A DNA stretch of 8,675 nucleotides from Desulfovibrionaceae bacterium UBA6814 (GTDB lineage: Bacteria; Desulfobacterota; Desulfovibrionia; Desulfovibrionales; Desulfovibrionaceae): contig DKEU01000041.1 in assembly GCA_002452635.1 (NCBI GenBank), forward strand, positions 21,650 to 30,324, in the 5' to 3' direction. Position 1 is the stretch's first letter. The number at the start of each line of letters is the position of its first letter. Of this stretch, positions 1 through 6,651 are shown one piece after another. A model generated the notes under the pieces. The model did no database searches, was not told the origin of the DNA, and saw nothing but the letters and a program-made list of their open reading frames with translations. The position numbers and the translations under genes were made by a program.

Positions 1-18
1 AAAGCCTATCCGATGTAC

Positions 19-45
19 AGAGAATCAAACAAACGATTCTTTTTT
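19..45 (+). terminator. Possible weak intrinsic terminator or LysR-type dyad
   Basis: The inverted repeat AGAATC (21-26) and GATTCT (35-40) is separated by an 8-nt A/C loop, and the stem can extend by a G-T and an A-T pair to 19-42. A run of six T residues (40-45) follows the right arm. This has the form of a rho-independent terminator, perhaps for a gene left of the window, but the stem has only two G-C pairs. The dyad lies 26 bp upstream of the LysR start, so it could instead be an autoregulatory LysR operator, although its spacing gives T-N10-A rather than the usual T-N11-A. The two readings cannot be separated without the upstream sequence. Confidence 0.4.
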
Positions 46-70
46 AGCTGCACATGAGAAGGATTAAACC

Positions 71-1126
71 ATGGACAAGCACGCCGTGGCCCTGGTCCTG
101 AATTCCCTGCACACCTTCGTGGCCGTGGGCCGGCACATGAGCTTCAGCAAGGCCGCAGAGGAGCTCTGCCTGACCCCGGGCGCGGTGAGCCACCGCATCC
201 GCGGCCTGGAGGAGACCCTGGGGTTCCCCCTGTTCCACCGCTTCACCCGCCGCATCGGCTTCACCCCCCAGGGCGAGATGCTGTTCAGCGTGCTGGACCG
301 CTCCCTGGGCGAGATCGCCGCCCAGATCCGCAACATCGACAACCAGAAGCTCAACGGCGAGCTGACGGTCACCTGCCCGCCCTCCTTCGCCAGCGTCTGG
401 CTCATGGACCGGCTGCCCGACTTCCGGCGGCGCTACCCCGGGATCAACATCCATCTGTACAGCCGCAACGACCTGGTGGACTTCGAGCACGAGCCCGTGG
501 ACCTGGCCATCTACTACGGCGCGGGCATCCATCCCGGGCTGCACGTCACCCTGCTCCTGGAGGAGTCCATGTCCCCGGTGTGCTCGCCGGCCTATGCGGA
601 CTCCCTGGGGCTGTGGGGGGACAGCCGCAAGCTCAAGGATTGCGTGTTCCTGCACGACAACACCCCGGTGCCCAACGCCCCGCCCTACTCCGAGTGGCAG
701 AACTGGGCCTACGCCGCCGGAATCGGCGACCTGCCCTTCCACCGCTGCTACAGCTTCGACCGCTGGGAACTGGCCATCAAGGGCGCGGTCCTGGGCATGG
801 GCATCGCCATGGGGCGTTCGGTGCTCATCCGGGACTCCCTGTTCCAGGGCGAGCTGGTGCAGCCCTTCCCCCTGCGGGTCCCCTCCCTGACCAGCTACAC
901 CGTGGTCAGCCGGCAGGAGGACGTGGCCACCCCCCGCATCGCGGTGTTCCGGAACTGGCTGCTGGAGCAACTGGAGCCCGGCGCCAAGAACGACGCCCTG
1001 CGCGGCCCGGAGCTGGGCGGCCTGTGGGACGGCGTCCTGTCCGGGCTCGGCGGGGACACCCTCCCGGTGGAGCGGCTCACGGCCGAGTACTGCCACACCG
1101 GCGGCAAGCCCCCCACCCGCTCCTGA
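71..1126 (+). CDS. LysR-family transcriptional regulator (GcvA-like) with C-terminal extension
   Basis: This is a DNA-binding transcription factor of the LysR family. The N-terminal winged helix-turn-helix covers about residues 8-68, with the typical LHTFVAVGRHMSFSKAAEEL and LTPGAVSHRIRGLE segments. The periplasmic-binding-protein-like effector domain spans about 90-300. GcvA/AmpR-like traits there include the SEWQNWAYAAG segment and the GMGIAMGRSVLIRD stretch near the end of the effector domain. The start is supported by AAGGA at 59-63, 7 nt before ATG. At 351 residues it is about 50 longer than a usual LysR protein of about 300. The last 50 residues are Gly/Pro-rich and do not resemble the family. 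It converges with the enolase-superfamily gene, with only 23 bp between the stops, so it may control a gene to the left of the window rather than the cassette. The effector is unknown. Confidence 0.93.
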   Translation: MDKHAVALVLNSLHTFVAVGRHMSFSKAAEELCLTPGAVSHRIRGLEETLGFPLFHRFTRRIGFTPQGEMLFSVLDRSLGEIAAQIRNIDNQKLNGELTVTCPPSFASVWLMDRLPDFRRRYPGINIHLYSRNDLVDFEHEPVDLAIYYGAGIHPGLHVTLLLEESMSPVCSPAYADSLGLWGDSRKLKDCVFLHDNTPVPNAPPYSEWQNWAYAAGIGDLPFHRCYSFDRWELAIKGAVLGMGIAMGRSVLIRDSLFQGELVQPFPLRVPSLTSYTVVSRQEDVATPRIAVFRNWLLEQLEPGAKNDALRGPELGGLWDGVLSGLGGDTLPVERLTAEYCHTGGKPPTRS

Positions 1127-1149
1127 CCGGGGCCCGGCCCCGCAAGGCG

Positions 1150-2298
1150 TCAGCGCCGGGCGTGGCGCTCGATGGTCTCCCAGTTCAGGTCCAGGCCCAG
1201 GCCCGGGCCCTGGGGCACGTCCATATGCCCGTCCCGGGGCAGGGGCGGCTGCCGGACGATCCTGCGCCACAGGGGATCGCGCTCCGGGTTGGCGAAGATC
1301 TCCACCGGGCCGATCTTCTCCACCACCGAGAGCAGGGTCAGGGACACCTGGGGCTCCTCGTGGTGCCCCATGGCGACCCCGTGCTCGGCCGCAAAGGCCG
1401 CCACGTTCATCCAGCCGGAGACGCCGCCCACCAGGGTGGCGTCGGTGTTGAGCTGGTCCACCGCGCCGTAGCGCACCAGGTCCTTGCTGCGGAACTCCGA
1501 GATGTCCCCCTGTCCGCTCACGATGGGGATGGAGGACTCGGCCCGCACCCGGGCCAGGCCGGTCAGGCAGTCGTACCACTTCACCGGCTCCTCCAGCCAA
1601 GCCAGGCCCAGGTCCGCGGCGCGGCGGCAGAAGTCCCGGGACTGGGCCACGCTCCAGCCCTGGTTCACGTCCACGGCCACGGCGAAGCCCTGGCCCCCGG
1701 CGGCCTTGGCCGCCTCGATGCGCTCCACGTCCTTCTCGAACACGGCGCGGCCCACCTTCATCTTCATGCCGGACAGGCCCTGCGCGGCCAGGCCCGCGGC
1801 CTCCCGGGCCGTGCCCGCGGGGTCGTCGTCGTGGTAGTAGCCCCCGATGGCGATGACCGGGATGCGGTCGCGCCGGGCCCCGCCCAGCAGGCCGTGCACC
1901 GGCAGGCCCAGGCTCTTGCCCAGGGCGTCCCACAGGGCCATGTCCAGGGCGGACAGGGCCTGCTGGTGGATGCCGTGCCGGCCCATGTCCAGGTCCACCA
2001 GGGCGCGGAAACCCAGGTCCACGGGCACGTCCATGAGCTCGCGGTACACGCTGCGCACCGCCTCGGGCTCGGGAATCTCCCGGCCCAGGAGCTTGTCGCG
2101 GAACACGCCGTTCACCAGGGCCACCACCGCGTCCTGGTCCATGTCCTCGTCGCCCCCGTACATCTCGCCCCGCACCCCGGCGGTGGTCTCCACCACGGTG
2201 ACGATGGTGTTGCGGTTGCGAACCACGTAGGTGCCCCCGGAAAAGGGCGTGTCCAGCTTGAGCTCCAGGGGGATGGCCCGGATGTCCTTGATGCGCAT
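1150..2298 (-). CDS. Mandelate racemase/muconate lactonizing enzyme family protein (enolase superfamily)
   Basis: This cytoplasmic, Mg-dependent enzyme should abstract a proton alpha to a carboxylate, giving racemisation, epimerisation, dehydration or cycloisomerisation. Visible motifs are K179-M180-K181 (KxK base), D210 in DVNQGW (metal ligand), E236/E237 in LEEP (metal ligand), D286 in LNTDATLVGG, and H312/H313 in MGHHEEPQ. A His-Asp pair together with KxK is the mandelate-racemase arrangement. The position that normally gives the third metal ligand, usually Glu in a G-E motif, reads SGQGD (261-265), so Gln263 or Asp265 would have to serve. The length of 382 residues is normal. The gene follows the DUF1847 gene by 13 nt, and its AGGAGGA ribosome site overlaps that gene's stop, suggesting translational coupling. 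An acid-sugar dehydratase and a racemase or epimerase of a carboxylated substrate are both possible. The exact substrate is not readable. Confidence 0.9.
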   Translation of the reverse strand: MRIKDIRAIPLELKLDTPFSGGTYVVRNRNTIVTVVETTAGVRGEMYGGDEDMDQDAVVALVNGVFRDKLLGREIPEPEAVRSVYRELMDVPVDLGFRALVDLDMGRHGIHQQALSALDMALWDALGKSLGLPVHGLLGGARRDRIPVIAIGGYYHDDDPAGTAREAAGLAAQGLSGMKMKVGRAVFEKDVERIEAAKAAGGQGFAVAVDVNQGWSVAQSRDFCRRAADLGLAWLEEPVKWYDCLTGLARVRAESSIPIVSGQGDISEFRSKDLVRYGAVDQLNTDATLVGGVSGWMNVAAFAAEHGVAMGHHEEPQVSLTLLSVVEKIGPVEIFANPERDPLWRRIVRQPPLPRDGHMDVPQGPGLGLDLNWETIERHARR

Positions 2299-2311
2299 GG
2301 CTGCGGTCCTC

Positions 2312-3001
2312 CTAGCCGATGGGGTGCTTCAGGTAGCGGTAGTAGCTGTCGTACTCGTAGACCGGGACCAGGGGGTTGTGGCCCAGCAGCCGGTCCTTGA
2401 CCGCCAGCACGGTGCACATGGCGTCGCTGTGACGAATGAGCAGGGAATCGTGCCCCACGCACAGGCCCAGGAGCACGTTCAGCCCGGTCCGGTGGCGGTT
2501 GAGCACCAGGGCCTGGAGCACGGGGTGGCACATGGTCTCCCGGTCGCAGGCCGGGTCCACCTGCTGGTCCGGGGCGAGGCCCAGGGTGTCCTTGGGCACC
2601 CGGCCGGCCTTGCAGATCACGGACACCACCTCGAACCCGTTGGTCTCGAAGATCTCGTGCACCACCGCGGCCTCCTTGCGCAGGCCCACGCAGAAGGCCA
2701 GGCCCAGGCGGTCGACCCCGATCTTGCGGGCGAACTCCACCACCTCCACGATGCGCGGCTTGATGGGCCGCACCCGGGCGTAGCCCTGCTCCTTGTTGCC
2801 GTAGCCCTCGGACTCCTGGATGCAGGAGGCCCGGGCAAAGGCCCAGAGGTCCGGGTCACCCTCCAGGAGCGCGCCGGCCTCGGCGGCCAGGTCCTTGGAC
2901 AACAGGGTGGGACAGTTCTTGGGCCCCTTGCCGCCGGCCTTGCGGCAGGCCCGCTCGGCCCAGTCAAAGGGGCAACGCGCACAGGTGGGATGGGAGGTCA
3001 T
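2312..3001 (-). CDS. DUF1847 domain-containing Cys-rich protein
   Basis: I recognise this 229-residue protein as a DUF1847 member, a family of unknown function found mainly in anaerobes. The N-terminus has C7-x2-C10, C19 and C30 (in NCP), a likely four-Cys site for zinc or an iron-sulfur cluster. Further conserved-looking segments are LAFCVGL, SVICKAGR, DPACDRETMCHP, LLGLCVGHDSLLI and the C-terminal VKDRLLGHNPLVPVYEYDSYYR. No signal peptide or membrane segment is seen, so it should be cytoplasmic. The frame stays open upstream, but the ATG at 3001 is chosen because a GAGGAGAAG ribosome site lies just before it and the Cys motif begins at once. It is the first gene of a minus-strand unit with the enolase-superfamily enzyme, sharing the divergent control region with the plus-strand operon. 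A catabolic, redox or metal-sensing role is inference from context only. Confidence 0.88.
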   Translation of the reverse strand: MTSHPTCARCPFDWAERACRKAGGKGPKNCPTLLSKDLAAEAGALLEGDPDLWAFARASCIQESEGYGNKEQGYARVRPIKPRIVEVVEFARKIGVDRLGLAFCVGLRKEAAVVHEIFETNGFEVVSVICKAGRVPKDTLGLAPDQQVDPACDRETMCHPVLQALVLNRHRTGLNVLLGLCVGHDSLLIRHSDAMCTVLAVKDRLLGHNPLVPVYEYDSYYRYLKHPIG

Positions 3002-3063
3002 GGGCGCTTCTCCTCGGCCTTGCGGCCGGTTGTGCAGTGGGGAACCGGATTCGGGCCGCAGGC

Positions 3064-3090
3064 TTGACGCGGCCACTGGCTCAGTATATT
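3064..3090 (+). promoter_or_regulatory. Predicted sigma-70 promoter of the MmgE/PrpD-GntR-lyase-TRAP operon
   Basis: The -35 hexamer TTGACG (3064-3069) and the -10 hexamer TATATT (3085-3090) each match consensus at five of six positions. The spacer is 15 bp, slightly short. The -10 lies inside the 20-bp palindrome and transcription would start at about 3097, so a bound repressor should block it. A slightly different -10 register, TATTGT at 3087-3092, would give a 17-bp spacer but a poorer hexamer. Confidence 0.6.
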
Positions 3091-3103
3091 GTCGACAATA
3101 TAC
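3084..3103. promoter_or_regulatory. Perfect 20-bp palindromic operator, probably for the GntR/FCD regulator
   Basis: The sequence GTATATTGTCGACAATATAC is a perfect palindrome centred between 3093 and 3094. Its core TTGTCGACAA, with GT and AC half-sites, fits the general pattern of operators bound by FadR/FCD-type GntR dimers. It overlaps the -10 hexamers of both divergent promoters, so a single dimer could repress both arms. The regulator encoded at 4561-5232 is the likely binder by proximity and family. The LysR at 71-1126 is less likely, because the site lacks a typical LysR T-N11-A layout and the gene is farther away. The palindrome is seen directly, while the choice of binder is inference. 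Confidence 0.75.
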
Positions 3104-3124
3104 CGCGATATCGCATCCGGTCAA
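3097..3124 (-). promoter_or_regulatory. Predicted sigma-70 promoter of the DUF1847-enolase superfamily unit
   Basis: On the minus strand the -35 hexamer TTGACC (3124 down to 3119) and the -10 hexamer TATATT (3102 down to 3097) are separated by 16 bp. The -10 is the mirror copy of the plus-strand one in the central palindrome. Transcription would start near 3090, giving a leader of about 90 nt before the DUF1847 start codon. Promoter strength and actual use are untested. Confidence 0.6.
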
Positions 3125-3155
3125 CCTGCCGCCCCCACAACCCTGCGGAGACGAC

Positions 3156-4532
3156 ATGGACCAGCACATCCCCTCCCCCGAGAGCCTGAGCACGGCCCTG
3201 GCCGGGTTCGCGCTGGACCTGTCCCCGGACGACCTGGGCCGGGACGGGATGGAGCGGATGAAGGTCTTCTTCCTGGACTGGCTGGGCTGCGTGCTGGCCG
3301 GGGCCGACGACCCGGCCGTGGCCATGGTCCGGGACCTGCGCCGCAGCCTGGGGGGGACCCCGGAGGCCGACTGCCTGCCGGACGGCTCGCGCTCCTCCTG
3401 CCTGCACGCGGCGCTGGTGAACGGCGTCGCCTCCCACGTGGTGGAGATGGACGACCTGCACCGGGAGGCCATCATCCACTGCGCCGCGCCCACCGCGCCG
3501 GCGGTGCTGGCCGCGGCCCAGCGCACCCACGCCTCGGGCCGGGAGATGCTCACCGCCCTGGCCGCGGCCTACGAGGTGTTCATCCGCATCGCCCTGGGCG
3601 CGGGCCCCAGCCACTACCGCTACTGGCACACCACCGCCACCTGCGGGGGGTTCGGGGCCGCGGCCGGCGCGGGCCGGCTCCTGGGCCTGGATCGGGAGCG
3701 CCTGGCCTGGGCCCTGGGCACCGCGGGCACCACCGCCGCGGGCCTGTGGGAGTTCCTGGCCACCAGCGCCATGAGCAAACTGCTCCACCCCGGCAAGGCG
3801 GCCATGGACGGGCTCATGGCCGCGCTGCTGGCCGAGCGCGGGTTCACCGGCGCGGTGCGCATCCTGGAGGGGGACCGGGGATTCTTCGCGGCCATGTCCG
3901 CCGAGCCCCGGCCGGACAAGGTCCTGGCCGGCCTGGGCAGCGAGTTCCACTGGACCCGCTCCTCCCTCAAGTACCACGCCTCCTGCGGCCACACCCACGC
4001 GGCCATCGACGCCCTGCTGGCCGCCACCGGCGGCCGGTCCCTGGGCCCCGGCGAGGTCGCGGCCGTGGAGGTGATGGTCTGCCGGGCCGCCCTGGATCTG
4101 CTGGGCAAGGTGGAGCCCACCACGCCCTACCTGGCCAAGTTCAGCCTGCCCTTCTGCCTGGCCACGGCCCTGTCCGTGGGCCGGGTGGGCCTGGACGAGT
4201 TCGCCGCGGACCGCCTGGCCGACCCGGCCCTGGCCGCGCTCATGGGGCGCGTGGCCATTTCGGCCGACCCGGGACTCAGCGCGGCCTACCCCCGGGCCTG
4301 GGGCGCGCGGGCCACAGTGCGCACCGTGGACGGCCAGGTCCTGCGCGGGGCGGTGGACCACCCCAAGGGCGACCCCGAGAACCCCCTGACCCCGCACGAG
4401 GTGGTGCGCAAGTTCACGGACCTGGCCGGCCGCAAGCTGTCGGCCCCGGCCGCGCGCACCCTGGCCGAGCGCTGCCTGGACCTGGACCGCTGCCCGGACG
4501 TGGCGGAGTTCTTCGCCGGCCTTCCGGCCTGA
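3156..4532 (+). CDS. MmgE/PrpD family protein (dehydratase, decarboxylase or epimerase)
   Basis: This is a 458-residue member of the MmgE/PrpD family, which includes 2-methylcitrate dehydratase, cis-aconitate decarboxylase and iminodisuccinate epimerase. These enzymes work on di- and tricarboxylates without a cofactor, through proton abstraction. Family landmarks are DWLGC near residue 45, N89-G and SHVVEMDD-x-H (93-102) followed by H109, a LLHPGKAAMDG segment in the middle, and K272-YHASCGHTHAAID, the Lys/His-rich active-site segment. The frame is open upstream, but the ATG at 3156 has GGAG 5 nt before it and fits the usual family N-terminus. Earlier starts would run through the promoter palindrome. 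It is the first gene of the plus-strand operon. No methylcitrate-cycle genes (prpB, prpC) are nearby, which argues against propionate metabolism. A role as epimerase or dehydratase for the substrate of the downstream lyase is inferred. Confidence 0.9.
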   Translation: MDQHIPSPESLSTALAGFALDLSPDDLGRDGMERMKVFFLDWLGCVLAGADDPAVAMVRDLRRSLGGTPEADCLPDGSRSSCLHAALVNGVASHVVEMDDLHREAIIHCAAPTAPAVLAAAQRTHASGREMLTALAAAYEVFIRIALGAGPSHYRYWHTTATCGGFGAAAGAGRLLGLDRERLAWALGTAGTTAAGLWEFLATSAMSKLLHPGKAAMDGLMAALLAERGFTGAVRILEGDRGFFAAMSAEPRPDKVLAGLGSEFHWTRSSLKYHASCGHTHAAIDALLAATGGRSLGPGEVAAVEVMVCRAALDLLGKVEPTTPYLAKFSLPFCLATALSVGRVGLDEFAADRLADPALAALMGRVAISADPGLSAAYPRAWGARATVRTVDGQVLRGAVDHPKGDPENPLTPHEVVRKFTDLAGRKLSAPAARTLAERCLDLDRCPDVAEFFAGLPA

Positions 4533-4560
4533 TCCCGCAACCCCAACCCGAGGAATCGCC

Positions 4561-5232
4561 ATGCGCTACGAGAAGTTCAAGCCCGTCCTCCTGCCCCAGC
4601 AGGTGGCCCAGGTGCTCACCGACGCCATCCTGGACGGCCGGCTGGCCAGCGGCGAGCAGTTGGTGGAGACCAAGCTCCAGGCCGACTTCGGCATCAGCCG
4701 GACCCCGCTGCGGGAGGCCTTCCGGGAACTGGAGAAGCGGGGCCTGGTGGAGATCGTGCCGCGCAAGGGCGCGTTCGTGCGCCAGCTCTCGCGCCAGGAC
4801 ATCGACGACACCTTCCCGGTGCGCGCCGCCCTGGAGGGGCTGGCCGCCAAGCTGACCTGCGCCCGGGTCACCCCCGAGGTCATCGAGGAGCTGGAGGAAT
4901 CCCTGGCCGCCATGCGCCACGCCGCGGACCAGGACGACGCCAAGGCCTACCTGGAGCACCACGTGGCCTACCACGAGGCCTACATCGGGGGCAGCGGCAA
5001 CGAAGTGCTCATCGAGCTGCTGCGCACCCTGCGCATGCACACCATCTGGCACCGCTTCTATTTCAAGTACCACAAGGAAGACTACGAGAAGTCCCTGGCC
5101 ATCCACCAGCGCATCCTGGAGCTCATGTCCGCGCCCGCGCCGGATCCGGTCGAGGTGGAGCGCGTGGTCCGGGAGCACATCAACTCCGGGTACCAGCGCT
5201 TCATCCAGTACCTGGAGGACCAGGCTTCCTGA
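4561..5232 (+). CDS. GntR-family transcriptional regulator, FCD (FadR) subfamily
   Basis: This is a 223-residue ligand-responsive regulator. The N-terminal winged helix covers about residues 8-76, including the recognition-helix segment GISRTPLREAFRELEKRGLV and the wing IVPRKGAFV. The all-helical FCD effector domain follows, from about residue 83. Its likely metal and carboxylate-ligand residues are visible: H134-x3-H138, H182 in IHQRI and H206 in REHI. In FCD regulators such sites bind a divalent metal that coordinates a carboxylate effector, so an organic acid inducer is expected. Here the first ligand is His (H134), where Asp or Asn is common. The ATG at 4561 has a GAGG site upstream, and the gene is 28 bp after the MmgE/PrpD stop and 36 bp before the lyase. 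It most likely represses its own operon and the divergent unit through the palindrome at 3084-3103. Confidence 0.92.
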   Translation: MRYEKFKPVLLPQQVAQVLTDAILDGRLASGEQLVETKLQADFGISRTPLREAFRELEKRGLVEIVPRKGAFVRQLSRQDIDDTFPVRAALEGLAAKLTCARVTPEVIEELEESLAAMRHAADQDDAKAYLEHHVAYHEAYIGGSGNEVLIELLRTLRMHTIWHRFYFKYHKEDYEKSLAIHQRILELMSAPAPDPVEVERVVREHINSGYQRFIQYLEDQAS

Positions 5233-5268
5233 TTTTCCGCACCATCGCAGTTTCCCAAGGAGGACCAC

Positions 5269-6624
5269 GTGTCGCTGCACATTCTGGATTCGTCGATCTA
5301 CGGCAAGGGCTTCGCCAGCGCCCGCATCCGCAGCCTGTTCGAGGAGGAGAACATCCTCCAGGATTGGCTGGACTTCGAGGTGGCGCTGGCCGAGGTCCAG
5401 GCCGAACTGGGGCTGGTGCCCGCCGAGGCCGCCCGGGAGATCCGGGCCAAGGGCGACACCACCCACGTCAAGCTGGCGCGGGTGGCGGAGATCTACGACA
5501 AGACCATGCTCTCCAGCGTGGCCATGATCCGCGCCTTCAAGGAGGCCTGCGCGGGCGGGGCCGGCGAGTACCTCCACCTGGGCGCCACCACCCAGGACAT
5601 CTTCGACACCACCCTGGCCCGCCGCCTGGGCCGCACCCTGGACATGTTCATGGAGGACCTGGGCGAGATCCGGGCCAGCCTGAACCGCCTGGCCGACGCC
5701 CACCGCCGCACCCTCATGCCCGGCATCACCCACGGCCAGCAGGCCCTGCCCGTGAGCTTCGGGTTCGTGGCCGCCATCTGGTCGGACATGCTGCGCAAGC
5801 ACATCGAACGCATGGCCGAGGCCAGGAAGCGCATCTGCGTGGGCACGGTCTCGGGCGCGGTGGGCAACTTCGCGTCCTTCGCCTTCCTGCTGGGCGACCA
5901 AGCCCAGGAGATGCAGGACAAGGTCCTGGCCCGCTTCGGCCTGGCCTCCCCGCCCATCTCGGTGCAGCCCCAGATCGAGCGCTGGACCGAGTTCCTCCAG
6001 CTCCTGGCCCTCATGAGCGTGAGCTTCGAGAAGATCGCGGATGAAATCTTCCTGTTCCAGCGCAACGAGTTCTCGCTCCTGGAGGAGCCCTTCGACACCG
6101 CGCACCAGATCAGCTCCAGCACCATGCCCCAGAAGCGCAACCCCAACCGCTGCGAGATGATCAAGGCCCTGGCCAAGAAGGTGCGCTCCAACTGCGCCGG
6201 ATTCTCGGACATCTACATGCGGGAGATGCGCGACCACTCGCCCTTCTACATGGAGGACTTCATGATCCCCGAGACCGCGCTCCTGGCCAGCACCATCCTG
6301 GAGCAGGCCAAGTTCGTGCTGGCCGGGCTCAAGGTCAAGGCGGACAACATGCGCCGCAACCTGGACCTCACCGAGGGCGCGCTGCTCACCGAGGCCCTCA
6401 TGCTGGCCCTGGCCAAGAAGACCGGCCGCAAGGAGACCGGCTTCGCCCTGGTGCACCAGGCCGCCATGGAGTCCTTCGAGCAGGGCGAGCCCTTCGCGGA
6501 CTACGCCGCGGGCCTGGCCAGCATCCGGGAACACATGGAGGAGGACGAGATTCGGGCCGTCCTGGACCCGGCCAACTACATGGGGCTCAACGACCGGCTC
6601 ATCGACACCGTGATCAAGGGATAA
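5269..6624 (+). CDS. Fumarase/aspartase-superfamily lyase (adenylosuccinate lyase/CMLE-like)
   Basis: This 451-residue enzyme should catalyse beta-elimination (C-N or C-O cleavage, often releasing fumarate) or the related cycloisomerisation. The three superfamily regions are present: G105-ATTQDIFDT (region 1), G152-ITHGQQALP with H155 as probable catalytic acid (region 2), and the flexible loop S282-SSTMPQKRNP with S283 as probable catalytic base. A C-terminal ADSL_C-like end, with LDPANYMGLNDRLID, groups it with adenylosuccinate lyase and 3-carboxy-cis,cis-muconate cycloisomerase relatives. The loop Gly is replaced by Ser282, and region 1 has TTQD rather than TSxD. The start is GTG, supported by a strong AAGGAGGA (5257-5264) 4 nt upstream. 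No purine or protocatechuate genes are nearby, so a housekeeping PurB or PcaB role is doubtful. Placement between a GntR regulator and a TRAP transporter suggests cleavage of an imported substrate. Confidence 0.9.
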   Translation: MSLHILDSSIYGKGFASARIRSLFEEENILQDWLDFEVALAEVQAELGLVPAEAAREIRAKGDTTHVKLARVAEIYDKTMLSSVAMIRAFKEACAGGAGEYLHLGATTQDIFDTTLARRLGRTLDMFMEDLGEIRASLNRLADAHRRTLMPGITHGQQALPVSFGFVAAIWSDMLRKHIERMAEARKRICVGTVSGAVGNFASFAFLLGDQAQEMQDKVLARFGLASPPISVQPQIERWTEFLQLLALMSVSFEKIADEIFLFQRNEFSLLEEPFDTAHQISSSTMPQKRNPNRCEMIKALAKKVRSNCAGFSDIYMREMRDHSPFYMEDFMIPETALLASTILEQAKFVLAGLKVKADNMRRNLDLTEGALLTEALMLALAKKTGRKETGFALVHQAAMESFEQGEPFADYAAGLASIREHMEEDEIRAVLDPANYMGLNDRLIDTVIKG

Positions 6625-6651
6625 CCCGACTCAACCGCGAAGGAGGATGGC

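Larger units (their letters stand above)
3002..3155. promoter_or_regulatory. Divergent intergenic control region
   Basis: This is the only sizeable intergenic region inside the cassette. It holds two face-to-face promoters and a central palindrome, listed separately. Predicted leaders are about 90 nt for the minus-strand unit and about 60 nt for the plus-strand operon. A small hairpin, CGGCC-TTGC-GGCCG at 3015-3028, lies just upstream of the DUF1847 ribosome site and might affect its translation. A second short perfect palindrome, GCGATATCGC at 3105-3114, has its centre 16 bp from that of the main palindrome. The AT-rich core at 3083-3112 stands out sharply against the GC-rich surroundings. 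Confidence 0.75.

Noticed and set aside
1129..1169. GC hairpins at the LysR/enolase convergent junction (GGGGCC-C-GGCCCC and AGCGCC-N6-GGCGCT)
   Set aside because: The first has an unworkable 1-nt loop unless the stem shrinks to 4 bp, and the second lies inside the end of the enolase-superfamily gene. Neither has a T-run, so I do not call a bidirectional terminator.
44..1933. Very long minus-strand open frame opposite the LysR and enolase-superfamily genes
   Set aside because: Its translation is low-complexity Gly/Arg/Ala/Pro-rich and lacks any domain. It is a shadow frame produced by high GC content over two convincing genes.
580..2400. Long plus-strand open frame spanning the convergent gene junction
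   Set aside because: It overlaps the LysR end and the whole enolase-superfamily gene, has Gly/Pro/His-rich composition and no recognisable motif.
3156..4532. Reading the MmgE/PrpD gene as 2-methylcitrate dehydratase (prpD)
   Set aside because: There are no methylcitrate synthase or lyase genes in the window, and the neighbours are a lyase and a TRAP transporter. The family contains several other activities.
4414..6534. 706-residue minus-strand open frame over the GntR and lyase genes
   Set aside because: It is composed of repetitive Gly/Leu/His/Val-rich sequence mirroring the codon bias of the real genes, with no domain.
5269..6624. Reading the lyase as housekeeping PurB or as PcaB
   Set aside because: The active-site loop and region 1 differ from the usual signatures, and there are no purine or protocatechuate-pathway neighbours. 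General family membership is kept.
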